This document shows, in pieces, positions 10,486 to 22,420 of a DNA stretch of 64,000 bases. Numbering within the stretch: position 1 is the stretch's first letter; the number at the start of each line of letters is the position of its first letter. Source of the DNA: Nemertoderma westbladi (lineage: Eukaryota; Xenacoelomorpha; Nemertodermatida; Nemertodermatidae); NCBI GenBank assembly GCA_032718475.1, contig JAUCBJ010007043.1:124001-188000 (forward strand), in the 5' to 3' direction. The position numbers were made by a program, and so were the translations under genes. The notes under the pieces were generated by a model. The model saw only the letters and a program-made list of their open reading frames with translations, was not told the DNA's origin and searched no databases.

Positions 10486-12418
10486 ATAACAGTTATTCTA
10501 GTTTCTTTATTGCAACGTAGGCAATAAAGTCGAATGTACCGGTCGACCGGTAACCTGTCGGCCTAACTACATAACCACCCGAACCGGTACTTACAGCAGT
10601 ATAGGTACATCAGTATTATTCGATTTTGATAATTATATACCGGTAGGTCTTGATAATTAATCAGGGAATGGCCGCCCTGGTTTTTTATTGGGATTTTACT
10701 TATTTCTGTCAGTTTTATTTATCTGTAAGTGTAATATTGAGCAGAGGGCGTGTAAGCCTGCTCAGATTGTATAGATACTTTGTAGGCTGGATTGTTGTCT
10801 AGCTGTTGTTAAGTTTGAAGAGATTGCAGTATGTGTAGAGTGTAGGTCCGATAAAGTACTAGTTAGGAAAGTAGGGGCATCCAGTGTTGTAAGGTAAATC
10901 CCCCCCGAAAGAATAAGTCGTACTACTCGGTTAGAACGCATACTAACTAACCATTTCGGAGTCTGCATATACTGTAGTTTATTTAGGCTTGACGGTAGTC
11001 TGCCAGCATTTGGTCTGTATTTTGTTTGTATAGTCTGCACGGGTAGCGTAATATTTATTATTCAGAGTTTATGCAAGTATTCGCAACCTACATAACCCCT
11101 AAGTTCATTCCTACAGTAATTGTGCTTGTTATACATGCCGTTATAGTTAAATTAACCCCGGTACTACATCAGGGCTGCTTGGCGTAGGTAAAGACTGGTG
11201 ATTTTGTGCCCCGGTCACTCCAGCAGATACCGTGGTTCTTTTAGCTGTTCAAGTATATTTAACTGCTGGTTATTTGTTTTACAAGTATTTGTACCTAATT
11301 TAAGGTATTAGTGTACAGTGCTTTCCGAAAGTAATTTAGTTTGTAGGCAGTGTATTTGTGTTGTAAAGTGGTTAATAGGCACGTTAGCTCTGGTTGGCTG
11401 CGGTAATTAACTTCTAGGTAAGGACACTCCGGGTACATAACGTAGTACTTATAGTGCTGTATAGCAAAAAGGCTATAAGTCGTCAGACGGTGGTATTTTC
11501 TTATCTAGACAACGCAATATATTTACTACTGCTTTATTATCTTCAAATACCGTAGTATCCTGTCCGTTTGTAATAACCAGAAATTCTAACTCCCTGTTAG
11601 ACTGGTTTGTAGAATTCCTGTAAAATTACCCTGAAATTTGTACGTGTAATTTTTTTTTTTTTGTGTTTATTTAGAGATTGTAATCTCACCCCATATGTAA
11701 GTAATTTGTAGTAATAAGTAACTTAGTCAAGTATAATTATTTGTTTTAGTGTCCAACAAGTAGCACTTCACTGAGAGCGTTTAGCTTCGGTGTAGTGACT
11801 CCTCACCAGAAATAATAACATTTATTTCAAATATTGTCAAAAACCCATTATAAGGGTATATATATATTATAAATCAACTTGCACCGATTTATAAAATAGT
11901 AGGCCTGTCATACATCAATTAGGTCTTAATATCAGTTGGACTACTGCTTAATAACAGTAACAAAGTAAAGAAAAGTAACCCTAAAATTCAGAAATTCAGT
12001 TATTATAAAATAATTGACATACCGGTATTTACGATAGGCTTATTATATTTATTTATATAAATTTATGCTGAAATTATATACCGGTATTCTGCAATTAATT
12101 CTAGTCTATAATTATACTTATATATACTATAAGTATAAGCTGTATACCGGTATTTACGGTAGGCCTTTTAAATATATTTCTATATATTTATGCTTAAATT
12201 ATATACCGGTATTCTGTGACTAATCAGTCCTAGTTTGTAATAATCATACTTATATATATACTATAAGTGTATACCGGTATTCTAATATATTATATATATA
12301 TCGCGTTACATTGAGTAACGATATTGGTAATTAATTACTAGGCTTACAGTTGATACTGAATTACTAGATCTGCTTTAACTGTCGTTATATTAGTAGGCAT
12401 TCAACTGTACAATCAAAC
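10486..12418 (+). other. BEL-2 5' leader between LTR and gag
   Basis: About 1.9 kb of non-coding sequence. I cannot identify a primer-binding site. The last part is a tandem repeat (next entry). ACCGGTA palindromes are frequent. I found no start codon with a long frame before 12419. Confidence 0.4.
12019..12285 (+). repeat. Tandem repeat ~125 bp with ATACCGGTATT motifs
   Basis: Two units and a partial third carry ATACCGGTATTTACG, TTTATGCT(G/T)AAATTATATACC and ACTTATATATA(TA)CTATAAGT. The palindrome ATACCGGTAT occurs five times in 270 bp, ending 130 bp before the gag start codon. This placement would suit a leader or promoter element, but that is inference. Confidence 0.65.
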
Positions 12419-15400
12419 ATGGCTGACGCAAAGCAAACTCTGTCAGATAGTCTCTTAGAAACAACAGTCTGCGACTCCGACAGGAGTACCGAACTTTTGA
12501 GACCGAAGTTCAAGTCCCCTCCTACTGTAAGAAAGGTCATCCCTCCAGTAGTAGTATCAGACCCTAGGCTAGTAAAGCACCGTAGGTCTATCATAGGCAC
12601 TCGGGCTCAAGTCAAGCGGGACCAAGAGGCAGCTGTTAAACAGCAGCAACACTCAAACCAAGAACTTATTTCTCAGCGGCCCGATAGCTCCAGTAGTTCA
12701 GATACTGTAGAGTTGACACCCGAGAGCGGAGCAAAGATGGCAGATGCAGTTTATTCGGATCCACTTCTCGTTCTTCCTGAAGACGTACTCACTAGAGTAT
12801 TGATTGTGGTGGAGGAACATCAAATCGATTGGGCGAGAAATAAGCGATCGACCAAGGACAGTTATGCGGGATACACAAGGGAGGAACTAAAGTCTATTGT
12901 CGAGACGCAATGGAACTTCCCCGGACCCGGACTCCCGTTTAACTTATCTGAAGCTGCCTGGGAAGACTTATACAGGATGGGAGTGGCAAGGGACACTAGA
13001 GATCCAGCTGTGTGGAAGAGGTCGGCAGCCGGATATGTACAGGGATTCTTCAGCTCTTTGGAGTGAACAGAGCTTTTAGAGGAACAACTGTTCCAACGAC
13101 CCAAGGGACCTCAAGAGCAGGGAAAGCTGCTTTATCAAGTTCGAGAACGAATCCTAAGAATCAGACTAATCCTTTCAGCCTATGAGGAAGCCTCGAAGAG
13201 AAGTCAAGACACGTTGTTGCAAGTTGCCGTAAAGACTTGGTTCCAACGGGTGAGTCTTAAAGTCCAAGAGACGACCCAATGGAAAATTCAGCTAACTGAG
13301 TGTCCGACCCAAGGAGAATCAACAGACGCTACCTTTTCTCAGGTGGAAAGCGAAGCGACATCAGAGAAACCTCAGAAGAAGGACGCCATTGACATTTATC
13401 TGTCAGACTATCAACGATTTATAAGTGACAAAGAGTTAAGGAGACGGCTTCCTGGACTTCATCCTAATAGTGAGGGAGCCAAATTTTTACTAGACTCGTT
13501 AGATGCGGAAAGGTTAGCAGCGAATCGAGCTAAATTTGATGAAAGAATCCGCATCGTTAGGGTCCAAGAAGAACAACTAAAGAAAAAACAGATAGAAGAC
13601 AGACAGGAAGCAGCAGCGGCAGCGATAGAGGCTGAAAGAAAAGCGGCAGCAGCAGCTGCAGAAGCGGAAAGAAAAGCGACAGCAGCAGCTGCAGAAGTGG
13701 AAAGAAAGGCGGCATTGGCGGTGGCGGAAACAAAACAGAGAGCATCTGAAGAGGCAACCCAATTAGAGTTGGAAAATCTTCAAGAGAAGCAAGTGTACTT
13801 AAATAAACAGATAACAGCTAGTGATATGCAGCTGATAAGTCTATCTACTCCTAAGAGACAAGGATTTACATCATCTGATGAAGGCGATACGACAGATCCT
13901 GAAGGTGGAGGAAATAGATCTCGTTACTACAGACGTAGAAGAACGCCCCACCGTCAGCAATTGCCTAATTTGCCTCCAGCCGTGAGAAGGCAACTAGCTA
14001 GTGTAGATCCAAGTAATCCTGAGCCTTCACATCAAATTATTAGAGTAGAAAGACTCCCTACCATAGTAGATGAGCCTGAAATAATTAGGCCTGTTCTCGA
14101 AGCCACCCCTTCAGTGATGGAGACACCTGTACTTCCAGAACCTACCTCTAAATTCCCTTTGCACAGTACTAAATTACTTGTGCCCCATAAAATAGCCGCA
14201 GAAACAGTCCCAGTTTTGGACGCCGAGCGAGACATCAACGATTTATCGCCCGTCTTCCCTCGTCTACCTGCTACTATGTTGGCGGCTCCCATTTCGGCGG
14301 TCGAGTGGGTAGATGAGGGACGGCGGGGGATAGATCTCCTGCTCGGACAATTGGAGTAACAGCGCTTACGTTCCTCCCAGCACGTCCGAGAAATGGAAGG
14401 GACTGTGCAGCAGTTAAAGGGAACAGTAAGAGAGGGTAGGTTAGAACTGCAAGAAGTGCAGCAGAGTATCGCGTTAGAACGCAATAAATTAGTAAATATA
14501 CAAAGGGGTATAACACCACCCCCTGTAACAATGTGTCAACCTGTTAGGTCTGAAGTATTTCAAGCGCAAGGTGTGGAGCCTACACGCATCTATACGGCTA
14601 GTGAAGTAGAAACTCCTATAGTAAACCCTATTAAGGGTAACGATAAACCTGTTGATAATGATATTCCATATAGACCTGATCATAATCCGAGAAATTTATA
14701 TACCGATAGCTCGATATTAAATAATACGATAGCCCAAGAAAGTTTTACGCGTCAAATGGCTAGAACCGAAGCCCGTCAAGCGGTAAAGGTGGGAGAGATC
14801 GTCAAGTTCAACGGAGGAGATGAGATGAAATGGTTACCTTTTAATGAATATTATAAAGATAACATACAGAACTCTGTGCTATCTAACGGCGAGAAACTTA
14901 GATTCCTCATTGAGTGCTTGGAAGGATCTCCCAAGTTAATGGCGTTAAAGTTTATTGGTCATCCAGATGGATTAAGACAAGTTTGGGATATACTAAACAT
15001 CAGGTATGGTAATAGGAATAACATAGCTAGGTATTTGTATGCGAAATTGGTAGCGCCCCGAAAGTTTCTTAGCAGCGGGATTATAGAATTTTCCGATGAG
15101 ATCCAGGAGATCTGTAGATAATTAGATTGGCTAGGTAAGTCTCATGAATATCAGAGTTCTATGGTTATTGGAGCTGTAGCATCTACCTTGCCAAAGGGTG
15201 GAGTAGGTACTCGTTGGGACAAAAGAGTTTTATATATGATGGAACAACAATGAAGAGACCCTACCATGGCTGATCTCATGTCATTCTTAGATGGACAGGT
15301 AAAATTACAGCTCCTAAAGCAGTCCCGAGAGAAGACACCGGAAAATAAGGTAAGTGAAAAACCCGTTTCTAGGAGAAAAGTGACACCAGTGTGTTATACA

Positions 15401-17892
15401 GATGACGGCGAAAGCCAGACCTCTCAAGAGGAGAACAGCGGGAAAGACACCGACAGATCTTATTATGTCAACAAAGCACCTAAAGACGTAAGTAAATTTA
15501 AGTCTCGAACAAGTGACAGGGGAGAACAGGTAACAAAAACTCCTCCTACGTCTCCTAAGAGAATTCATGGAAGAAAGCCCGAGGAAAGAACAAGTGTGCA
15601 CAACACTACCCAAGGTAAAGTAAGTAACATCAAACCCAAATGTGCGTTGTGCGACGGGCCCCATCGCTTGAGTGGATGTGATGAATTCTTGAAGAAGTCA
15701 CTAAAGGACAGACGTGACGTCATGTGGGATAAGCGGTTGTGTTATAATTGTCTCAGACAAGGACACCAACGGAGAACTTGTTACTCAGACGCGAGGTGTG
15801 CTAAGTGCGGCACAAAACATCATATCTTGCTGCACGCAGAGTTTGAAAGAACTAGCCCGAGTCAGGTAAGTGAGTCCGAACTACATGTCCAATTCAGTGA
15901 TGTGAACGACACTGACCAAAGTTCTGAGATGGAAGGATTCTACACGGATGAATTTTCCGACAAAAACGAATCCTGTTATCTAATAAACACCGCAGTGTAT
16001 TGAGCACTTACGTATGAGACCGAAACTGATAGTGAGCTCCCCCTAACTATTCCTGACCGAAAACCATCTTGGAAAGCGCCAACTTCCAACGTAGGAATCC
16101 GAGAATTTCCCGTAGTGCAGTTGAGAGTCCACGGGTTAAAACAGAGCTATATAGTGAACGCCCTCCTTGACTCCGGCAGCACAGGAACATTCATCGACAA
16201 AGAACTAGCCGAAGACATCTTTGCTGGACAACCCAAGTTCCGAACTAAGTTAAACCTTTCAGGAATTATGCAGGTTTGGAAATCTACAGTAGCTACAGAC
16301 TACTATGTAGGAGCGTTGTCCACCCCCCAGGATGAACTAGGAAAACACAGTATAAGGTCAGTAAAAATGGTGGCGATAAAGAACTTTGCTACCAGCCAAG
16401 TGGAACCTTATAACTGGGAGGAAGACGATTTCACCCAGCGGCATGAAATACCTAGATTTAACACCGACTACCCAGGGGTACAAATACTCATCGGCCAAAA
16501 TGCGCATGAGGCGCTTGAGACATTAGAGAAACGGCCTGCTCAACCGCAACCACTGCAAACCTATGCGGGAAGAACTAGGGTAGGTTGGTACTTTACTGGA
16601 CCTTCCCGTAGGACTCTCATGGAAAGGCTACCTAAAGAGCAAGTCTACCAGGTGAGTGAATGGGAAGGGGAAATCAGTGAGGGAGACGACACACCTGAGG
16701 GAACACCATACTCCTCAGACAAGGACGATATTCATCAACTATTCGATGAGGAGAATACCATCGACCTCCTTACGGAAAGTGAAACTTGGCAAAACCAAGT
16801 GAACCTGTGTCACCTCATCCATCCAGCGGGACAAGTCGATTACAACGACAAACTGAATGAAGTGATAGATCGTTACAACGCGAAGACTCGCGATGAACAC
16901 GCCGTACGATTTTTCACTCAAGAGGCTGTAGAGCCTAATTCCTACGATAAGGCCTTATCGGTAGAAGAAGAAAGAGCCAAGCAGATCCAGGCAATGACTA
17001 CACGTTTCCTTAGGGATCAAGGGAGGTATGAAATTGGTCTGCCATTTTGAAAGCAAGAACCTAATTTTATAAACAACCGACCCTTGGCGGAGAAGAGAAT
17101 TGCGCAACTACATCGACGCCTTACGGCAAATGCTTCAGCTAAGGAGATGTACAAAACCCAGTTGAAGAAATTCATTGACAAGGGATACGCGGAGCGAGTA
17201 CCGGAAAAAACACCCATAACTGAGAGAACGTACTATTTAACACATCATTACGTTCCCAAACCCGGTAAACCCAACGAAGTCTGGGTAGTATTTGACGGCT
17301 CCGCCCTCTACATGGGCCAATCCCTTAACTCCGAGTTGTTGCCGGGACCCAACTTACTCCAATCCTTGTTGGGAATACTCTTAAGATTACGACAATATTC
17401 GATCACTTTCGCCTCCGATATAGAAGGCATGTTCTTACAAGTTAAGACTCTGGATAAGGATCGGGACAGCCTACGATTTCTGTGGTGGCCTGAAGGAGAT
17501 CTCAACCAGAAACCAGTGGAGTACTGGATGACCATCCAGGCTTTTGGGATCATCTCGAGCCCTTCAAACGCCTGCTCAGTAGTGCGCACCACTGCTGATG
17601 ACAACCGGGACGCCTTCTCCAAAGAGGTTATTGACAACATCAAACAGGATATATACATGGACAACAATTTAAAGTCCCTCCCATTGGTGGAAGAAGCCAT
17701 TGACGTCGCCAAAGGGACGGTAGAGTGCTTGAAAAGAGGTGGATTTCGATTAACTAAATTCACCAGTAACTCCCGTGAGTTTCTGGAATCGATTCCGGTA
17801 GAAGACCGAGGAGTGAAAGATCTAGACCTAATCAAGGACGATCTTCCAGAAACCAAGACTCTTGGTTTGAAATGGGACACAGAGAGAGATAT
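12419..17892 (+). pseudogene. BEL-2 gag-pol, copy 1 (gag, protease, RT; truncated)
   Basis: One continuous reading frame is broken only by six in-frame stops at 13064, 14357, 15119, 15251, 16001 and 17048. Gag holds a long Ala/Glu/Lys-rich helix (about 13570-13790) and two zinc knuckles (CYNCLRQGHQRRTC, then CAKCGTKHH). Protease shows LLDSGST. RT shows VVFDGSA, FASDIEGMF and YMDN where family members have YxDD, so the second catalytic Asp is lost. RNase H and integrase are missing because the frame runs into the terminus of a minus-strand LTR at 17893. The minus-strand sister (27275-23879) has sense codons at several of these stops: CAA for TAA at 15119, and CGA for TGA at 15251 and 16001. 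The element would make Gag particles and cDNA if intact. It is clearly dead. The ATG at 12419 starts a plausible Gag. Confidence 0.85.
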
Positions 17893-18063
17893 TGTTTGCG
17901 CTTTTAAAGACCTTTGACAGTTTAACCTGCCAAAATTAGAATGTCTTTTGGATGATAGATAGTCTTTAGCCTATGACGAGTATTTGATACACTACATTAG
18001 CCGAAGCAAGTCTATGCGCAATCATTCACCCGTTGGATATACCCGGGAGACTGAGTTCGGGGC

Positions 18064-19622
18064 TTAACCCTATTAAACCCGGGGGGGGTCAATATGACCC
18101 CCCCCGTGGTTTTTTTATTATAATTCTGAAACAAACGCAGTTGGGAATCTGAAATTTTATGACTTTTCCTAAAAATCTATTGTCTTCCTAGTAGTGAAAA
18201 CCGTTTTCAAAAATATTGGGTACTTTTCGAGTTATAGCACCATTTTTTAACCCTACTTTTGGCACTTTTTTTGAGACGTTTTTTGAAAATTACATTTCAT
18301 TAAATATGAATTGTAACATCTCTATTTTTGATTTACACCGGTTTTTTGGTGTTAGAAATTTGATGGAATTCATATAAATTGATTTAGAAATTTCAAACTT
18401 GTTTTTTTCGGTGGGTGCCAAATTTTGGTGCCAGCACCAAATTTTGAATTATGTCAATTTTGTAAATTGATTGTTTGAAACTTGTTTTTTACGCAATTGG
18501 GGTTTTTTGGGGTTCTGGATTCGATGAAATATATACGAGTTGCACCAAGCGTATCAAACTTGTATTTTTCGGTGCTGTGTGCAAATTTTGGTGCTAGCAC
18601 GAAATTTTGAAAATTCATTCGATAGATAAAATTGCTTGTGACAATTTATTTCTTGCGTTTTAGAGGTTTATAGCTGTTCTGAATTCAATAGAATAAATAA
18701 TTATCGAACTAGACATCTCAAACTTGTATTTTTCGGATGTGGGTGCAAAATGTGGTGCTAGCACCAAATTTTGAAAAACATCAAATATATCAATTGATTG
18801 TGTCACCTTGTTTCTTGCGTTATACGGGTTTGTGATGGTTCTGAATTCAATGGAATCAGTAAAAATTTCATAAGAGTTCTCAAACTGGTATTTTTCGCCA
18901 GTGGGTGAAAGTTGTTGTGCCAGCACCAAATTTTGGAAAATATGCAAATTTATCAGTAGATAGTATCACCTTGTTTCTTGCGTTATACGGGTTTATGAGG
19001 GTCCTGAATCCGATGGAATCCATAAAAACAGCACTGGACATCGCAAACTTGTACTTTTTGGTGATGGGTACGAAATTTGGTGCTAGCACCAAAATTTGCC
19101 AAATTACGCCGAAAAATACAAGTATCAATGATCTGGCATATTAGAAATGTATTCCATTAGAATCAGCGCCCTCGAAAACCTGAAAATGTGAATTTATAGC
19201 ATCGTATAAGTGAATTAAAAATTTTGTGTTCTACCTGAAAAGTGCTGGTTACTTGTTTTTTTCATTTTTTTCCTACGCAGAGAGGACTAAACGGCCATTT
19301 ATAGTAATCATATCATTTTTAAATATTTTCCAATGTTTTTTGCACCCTAGAAAACCTGTATTGAAAAATAATTAGCCGAAAATGTAACTTTCAAATTTTA
19401 TGAAAATTGTGCACTACTTGTAATTTTGGTGCTGCAATTTAACCACCCCAGTACATTTTTTCGAAAATTTTTTTTTTCGGTCGGATCCAGACAAGTGATA
19501 CCTACGTACAAACAAAAAATCAGACGTTTTCGTAAATATTTGTAGATTTTAGAGGGGGGGGTCAATATGACCCCCTCCCGGTATTTGTACAGCATTTTAT
19601 AGCCCGGTACTAATAGGGTTAA
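18064..19622. mobile_element. Non-autonomous piggyBac-like element with TTAA duplications
   Basis: The insertion is flanked by TTAA at 18064-18067 and 19619-19622. Its ends are inverted: CCCTATTA at the left and TAATAGGG at the right, which matches the TTAA target choice and CCC-type ends of piggyBac elements. Next to both ends lies the subterminal palindrome GGGGTCAATATGACCCC (about 18084 and 19558). There is no transposase frame, so it needed a helper in trans. The host LTR is contiguous across it when it is removed. Size is 1551 bp between the TTAA sites. Confidence 0.75.
18395..19120 (+). repeat. Internal tandem repeats of the piggyBac-like element, ~150-165 bp, five copies
   Basis: Each unit carries CAAACTTGTATTTTTCGG-like sequence, GGGTGCAAATTTTGGTGC and the palindrome GGTGCTAGCACC (copies near 18430, 18590, 18755, 18915 and 19080). 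Each is followed by AAATTTTG and, in the later units, by CACCTTGTTTCTTGCGTTATA. Copies are diverged, so the array is old. Confidence 0.7.
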
Positions 19623-20614
19623 TGATTGATGGTGTAAGCCTACTGTATTATTCGACTGATCGTAATATATAATCTCTGACAAATATTATTCACTTTCGGG
19701 AAATATTAACAGTTCCTTTAGGACGTGGCGCTCTAAATATATAAACAGAGTTATGACTTAAACTAGACACAACGAAAAGGCTATAGATTCACGTATATGG
19801 CACATTCTTTAGGAGATGTTTTGTTATCAGTTACACTCATACACAATGCTGCACAATACTGCACACTAATCTGCCGACCTTCACTAAATTTGGTCACGTA
19901 TAAAGAGAGCAACAGACAATTTATGTTGGGCATATGAAATAGCATTAGATTCACTTCAAACCACTCAACATAGGTCGCAATCGTTTATCCGTAACCGGTC
20001 TCTCTAACCTTTAGTATATCAAGAAGGTGGGGTGTCTGACTATTGATCAGTATTCCGATATAATATTTCATCAACCAATATAATGAATAACCGACAGTAA
20101 AAGCAGTAATATTAATGTATAAATGATTATTAAGTGAATGAGTTAACTTGTGTAACTCGTGATAACAGATATACGTTCTATAATTGAGCCTACTAATGTA
20201 AGACTAAAGACTGAAAACACGGAGGTGCCAAAAGCCGGTTCTTAGGCTCTGGGCAAAAACACAACACTGAACTACTGAGTTTCTGTATACACCTCCAACA
20301 CAGAGACAACAAACGCTCTGATTGGTCAACCGAACAACGAGAGAACAAAGAAACAAAGAAACGTCGACGTGGCAATATCAGCTGTTAGCCGTCGTCATGG
20401 TAGCGACACTGTTTTCAAGAGTATCCAGCTTATCGCGTCACGAGATTGTGGATTATGTCCTCTAAAGTACAAATACAGTACAAATACAGAAGAAATGACT
20501 TTTATGTCCTCTAAAACACCAGTACAGCAAGGACACGGCCTTTTTATGCCTGGCAAAGCAACTACAGAGTACTTTAAGGGAAAATAACCGGTTAATGACG
20601 CAAAAGCTTTTACA

Positions 20615-20622
20615 CCGCTCCC
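20615..20622 (-). promoter_or_regulatory. Polypurine tract, minus-strand BEL-2 copy
   Basis: It reads GGGAGCGG on the minus strand, immediately before the LTR start TGTA. It is identical to the octamers at 1387 and 29361. Confidence 0.5.
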
Positions 20623-20691
20623 AGAAAATGGGATTTAAGTCTATAAAATATAACAATCACAGTTTCTAAAATATAAAGATACTCTAAACAG

Positions 20692-20960
20692 TTAGTCTTT
20701 CTTACGCAGACGGCGTTTACGCAGTTTTTGAGGCTAGCAAGAGTCCTTTTATCTTTGGGGCGAGCCACTTTACTAGGAGGGCTATAAATCCTGGGTGAAG
20801 GGTGCAATATGATTGCATCAGAAGGTGTAGGATTATGGTCGGGGTATCCGCCGTTTCGATATGCTTCTCCTCGAGCTGATTTTCCTCCGCTCATAGCTGG
20901 ATACGTTCATCCAAAAACTCTCGCAGAGAATGGGGTTGTCTAAGTTCGATATCTTCTTAG
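20692..20960 (-). pseudogene. C-terminal tail of BEL-2 zinc-knuckle ORF, copy A2
   Basis: On the minus strand this encodes GGYPDHNPTPSDAIILHPSP and PPSKVARPKDKRTLASLK, the tail seen at 1150-1316 and 29140-29299. One A is missing from the run before CTGCG compared with copy A1. This shifts the frame so that the basic KLRKRRLRKKD end is lost. The zinc-knuckle core upstream is deleted, and the tail is joined to the region that follows ORF-x. This copy is not functional. Confidence 0.6.
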
Positions 20961-21395
20961 AGATTCTGGATTTCACAATCGAACTGAGATAAAGACAATT
21001 CGTTTATCGCTTGGACTTGCTGTTACAACTTATGTTTATCTGAACAAACGCAGGTTTCCTTTCTGATCTTTGCAGAATAGCGTTTAACTCGTTTGGTACA
21101 ACATTCTCCGCCACTTTAGTGACAGGTTATATCGTGTTAAGCCGGGACGGGACGATGGTAAGGGTTAAACGGCGATATTAAATGTCCCAATCCGGCTAGG
21201 TAGAATGGGCTAGTATCTAGGAAGCCCACAACTGGGGTGCCACCGACTAATTGTTCAGGTAACACTAGATCTTTGAGCAGTGAGTACAGCTCGGGAGGAT
21301 CCGTCATACTAATAGGATTAAATCAAGAGTCTGAAGTCTCACTGGGGAATGAGGAGTTCTGATCGAGTATTCCGAAACTCTGATCATTGGTTTAT

Positions 21396-22217
21396 TTAAG
21401 GATCGTCTGAGTCGAACGAGCGTAGGTGATACATCAAACACGTTTCGCTCGAAACTCCCGCAAGTATAGCGAGTAAAACCGTGTTTAAAGCAACGTCTCC
21501 GCGGATGTTTATGTCTTTCCGTTTGTTGGTTGGGTCTTGGGCATTCCTCGCAATAATACCAAAAACGCACGTCTTGTAGGGGAAACTCGAGTGATCTTTC
21601 TCCAGTTCACAATACTCCTCCATCCGTTCGAAGCTATCCGGTGCAACAGGCAGCGGTCGATCCGCGGTAAGATACATCATAGTGGAATAGAGCCGTTTGA
21701 GTTCTACCATGCGGTCATGATGTATACCTTGAGGATATCGAGTTTCTAGATTCTGTTGACTGGTAATATCGAGATAGGTTTCTCTCAAGCATTCCAGGTA
21801 TTTGGTGGAGTCGCTGCGTTTATCCGGCTCTTCGACATCTGCACTTTCGAGTCGGTTTCGAATATAATTTTCGTGTTCGAGTCTCAGTTTATCGTTCCGC
21901 TTCCGCTGGGTATGATATTTAAATAAAACCATTTCCCTTTCGGTGTCTATATCGTCTGTATCGTGTAGGTCGATAGGACGACCAGTAGTTAAGAAGTCCA
22001 CATACGTACCATTACGATGCGTATAGCGAGCGGTGAATTTTCTATAGTCCAACTCACGCGTGAGCTTCTCTTGGGACATTGGCGGTTTGATATAACGACC
22101 ATCGTCCTCCGCAGCAGTTGGACCAGCGTCGCCGCGTATCAAGCTATCAACAAACGCTTGTAAAGGTAGAGTATATCGCTCCCTGATACCAAGATCATCT
22201 TCTATCAACTCAATCAT
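21396..22217 (-). CDS. BEL-2 ORF-x, 273 aa, unrecognised
   Basis: This is an intact 273-codon frame. The protein is rich in charged residues and Tyr, with no signal peptide or membrane segment. Its N-terminal half carries RKFTARYTHRNGTYVDF followed by LTTGRPIDLHDTD, then a long charged helix (about residues 85-125). The BEL-1 ORF at 41036 has a similar order (SNVYYHGRSVMEL, then a Lys/Arg helix), so I treat both as one protein type, although identity is low. It lies between pol and the LTR on the same strand as the BEL-2 gag-pol copy 27275-23879, so it is a downstream accessory ORF of that element. A degraded copy sits at 1-750. I cannot assign a function; envelope features are absent. Confidence 0.5.
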   Translation of the reverse strand: MIELIEDDLGIRERYTLPLQAFVDSLIRGDAGPTAAEDDGRYIKPPMSQEKLTRELDYRKFTARYTHRNGTYVDFLTTGRPIDLHDTDDIDTEREMVLFKYHTQRKRNDKLRLEHENYIRNRLESADVEEPDKRSDSTKYLECLRETYLDITSQQNLETRYPQGIHHDRMVELKRLYSTMMYLTADRPLPVAPDSFERMEEYCELEKDHSSFPYKTCVFGIIARNAQDPTNKRKDINIRGDVALNTVLLAILAGVSSETCLMYHLRSFDSDDP

Positions 22218-22246
22218 ATCTGCTATATAAGTTTATCCATATTATA

Positions 22247-22420
22247 ATGAGTTCATATTTAGGCGAGCGGGCGTCGCTGCCTACCCCTATCTGCCCCCGG
22301 ACAGTGCGAGATCCTCAGCGCTGGTGTACTTTCGCCGATGTGCCTATCGCCAACGTCGTAGCTGCACAACGACTACAACAACCAGCACAAGCCACTCCAC
22401 CGTCCGTCCCAAAGGCTTAG
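22247..22420 (+). CDS. Small ORF, 57 aa, unrecognised
   Basis: It opens with ATG at 22247, just 30 bases from the divergent ORF-x start, and stops at TAG 22418. The peptide begins MSSYLGERASLPTPICPR and ends in a Gln/Pro/Ala-rich stretch. Its composition is coding-like and GC-richer than the flanks. It may be an antisense fragment or a chance frame. Confidence 0.2.
   Translation: MSSYLGERASLPTPICPRTVRDPQRWCTFADVPIANVVAAQRLQQPAQATPPSVPKA

Larger units (their letters stand above)
17893..20614 (-). repeat. BEL-2 LTR, minus strand, interrupted by a piggyBac-like element
   Basis: Read on the minus strand, it starts TGTAAAAGC at 20614 after the polypurine octamer (20615-20622) and ends GCGCAAACA at 17893. 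Removing the 1.55-kb insertion at 18068-19618 leaves about 1.17 kb, the usual length. Its terminus abuts the pol frame of the plus-strand BEL-2 copy, so this minus-strand element seems inserted into that copy. Confidence 0.65.

Noticed and set aside
13557-13762. Leu/Phe/Cys-rich minus-strand frames opposite BEL-2 gag
   Set aside because: They are antisense shadows of the Ala/Glu/Lys-rich helix of Gag.
17308-17880. 190-aa minus-strand frame opposite BEL-2 RT
   Set aside because: It is a shadow of the RT frame, which has all the family motifs on the plus strand.
18395-19120. CRISPR-like array
   Set aside because: Units are ~160 bp, diverged and without unique spacers, and the setting is a eukaryotic transposon.
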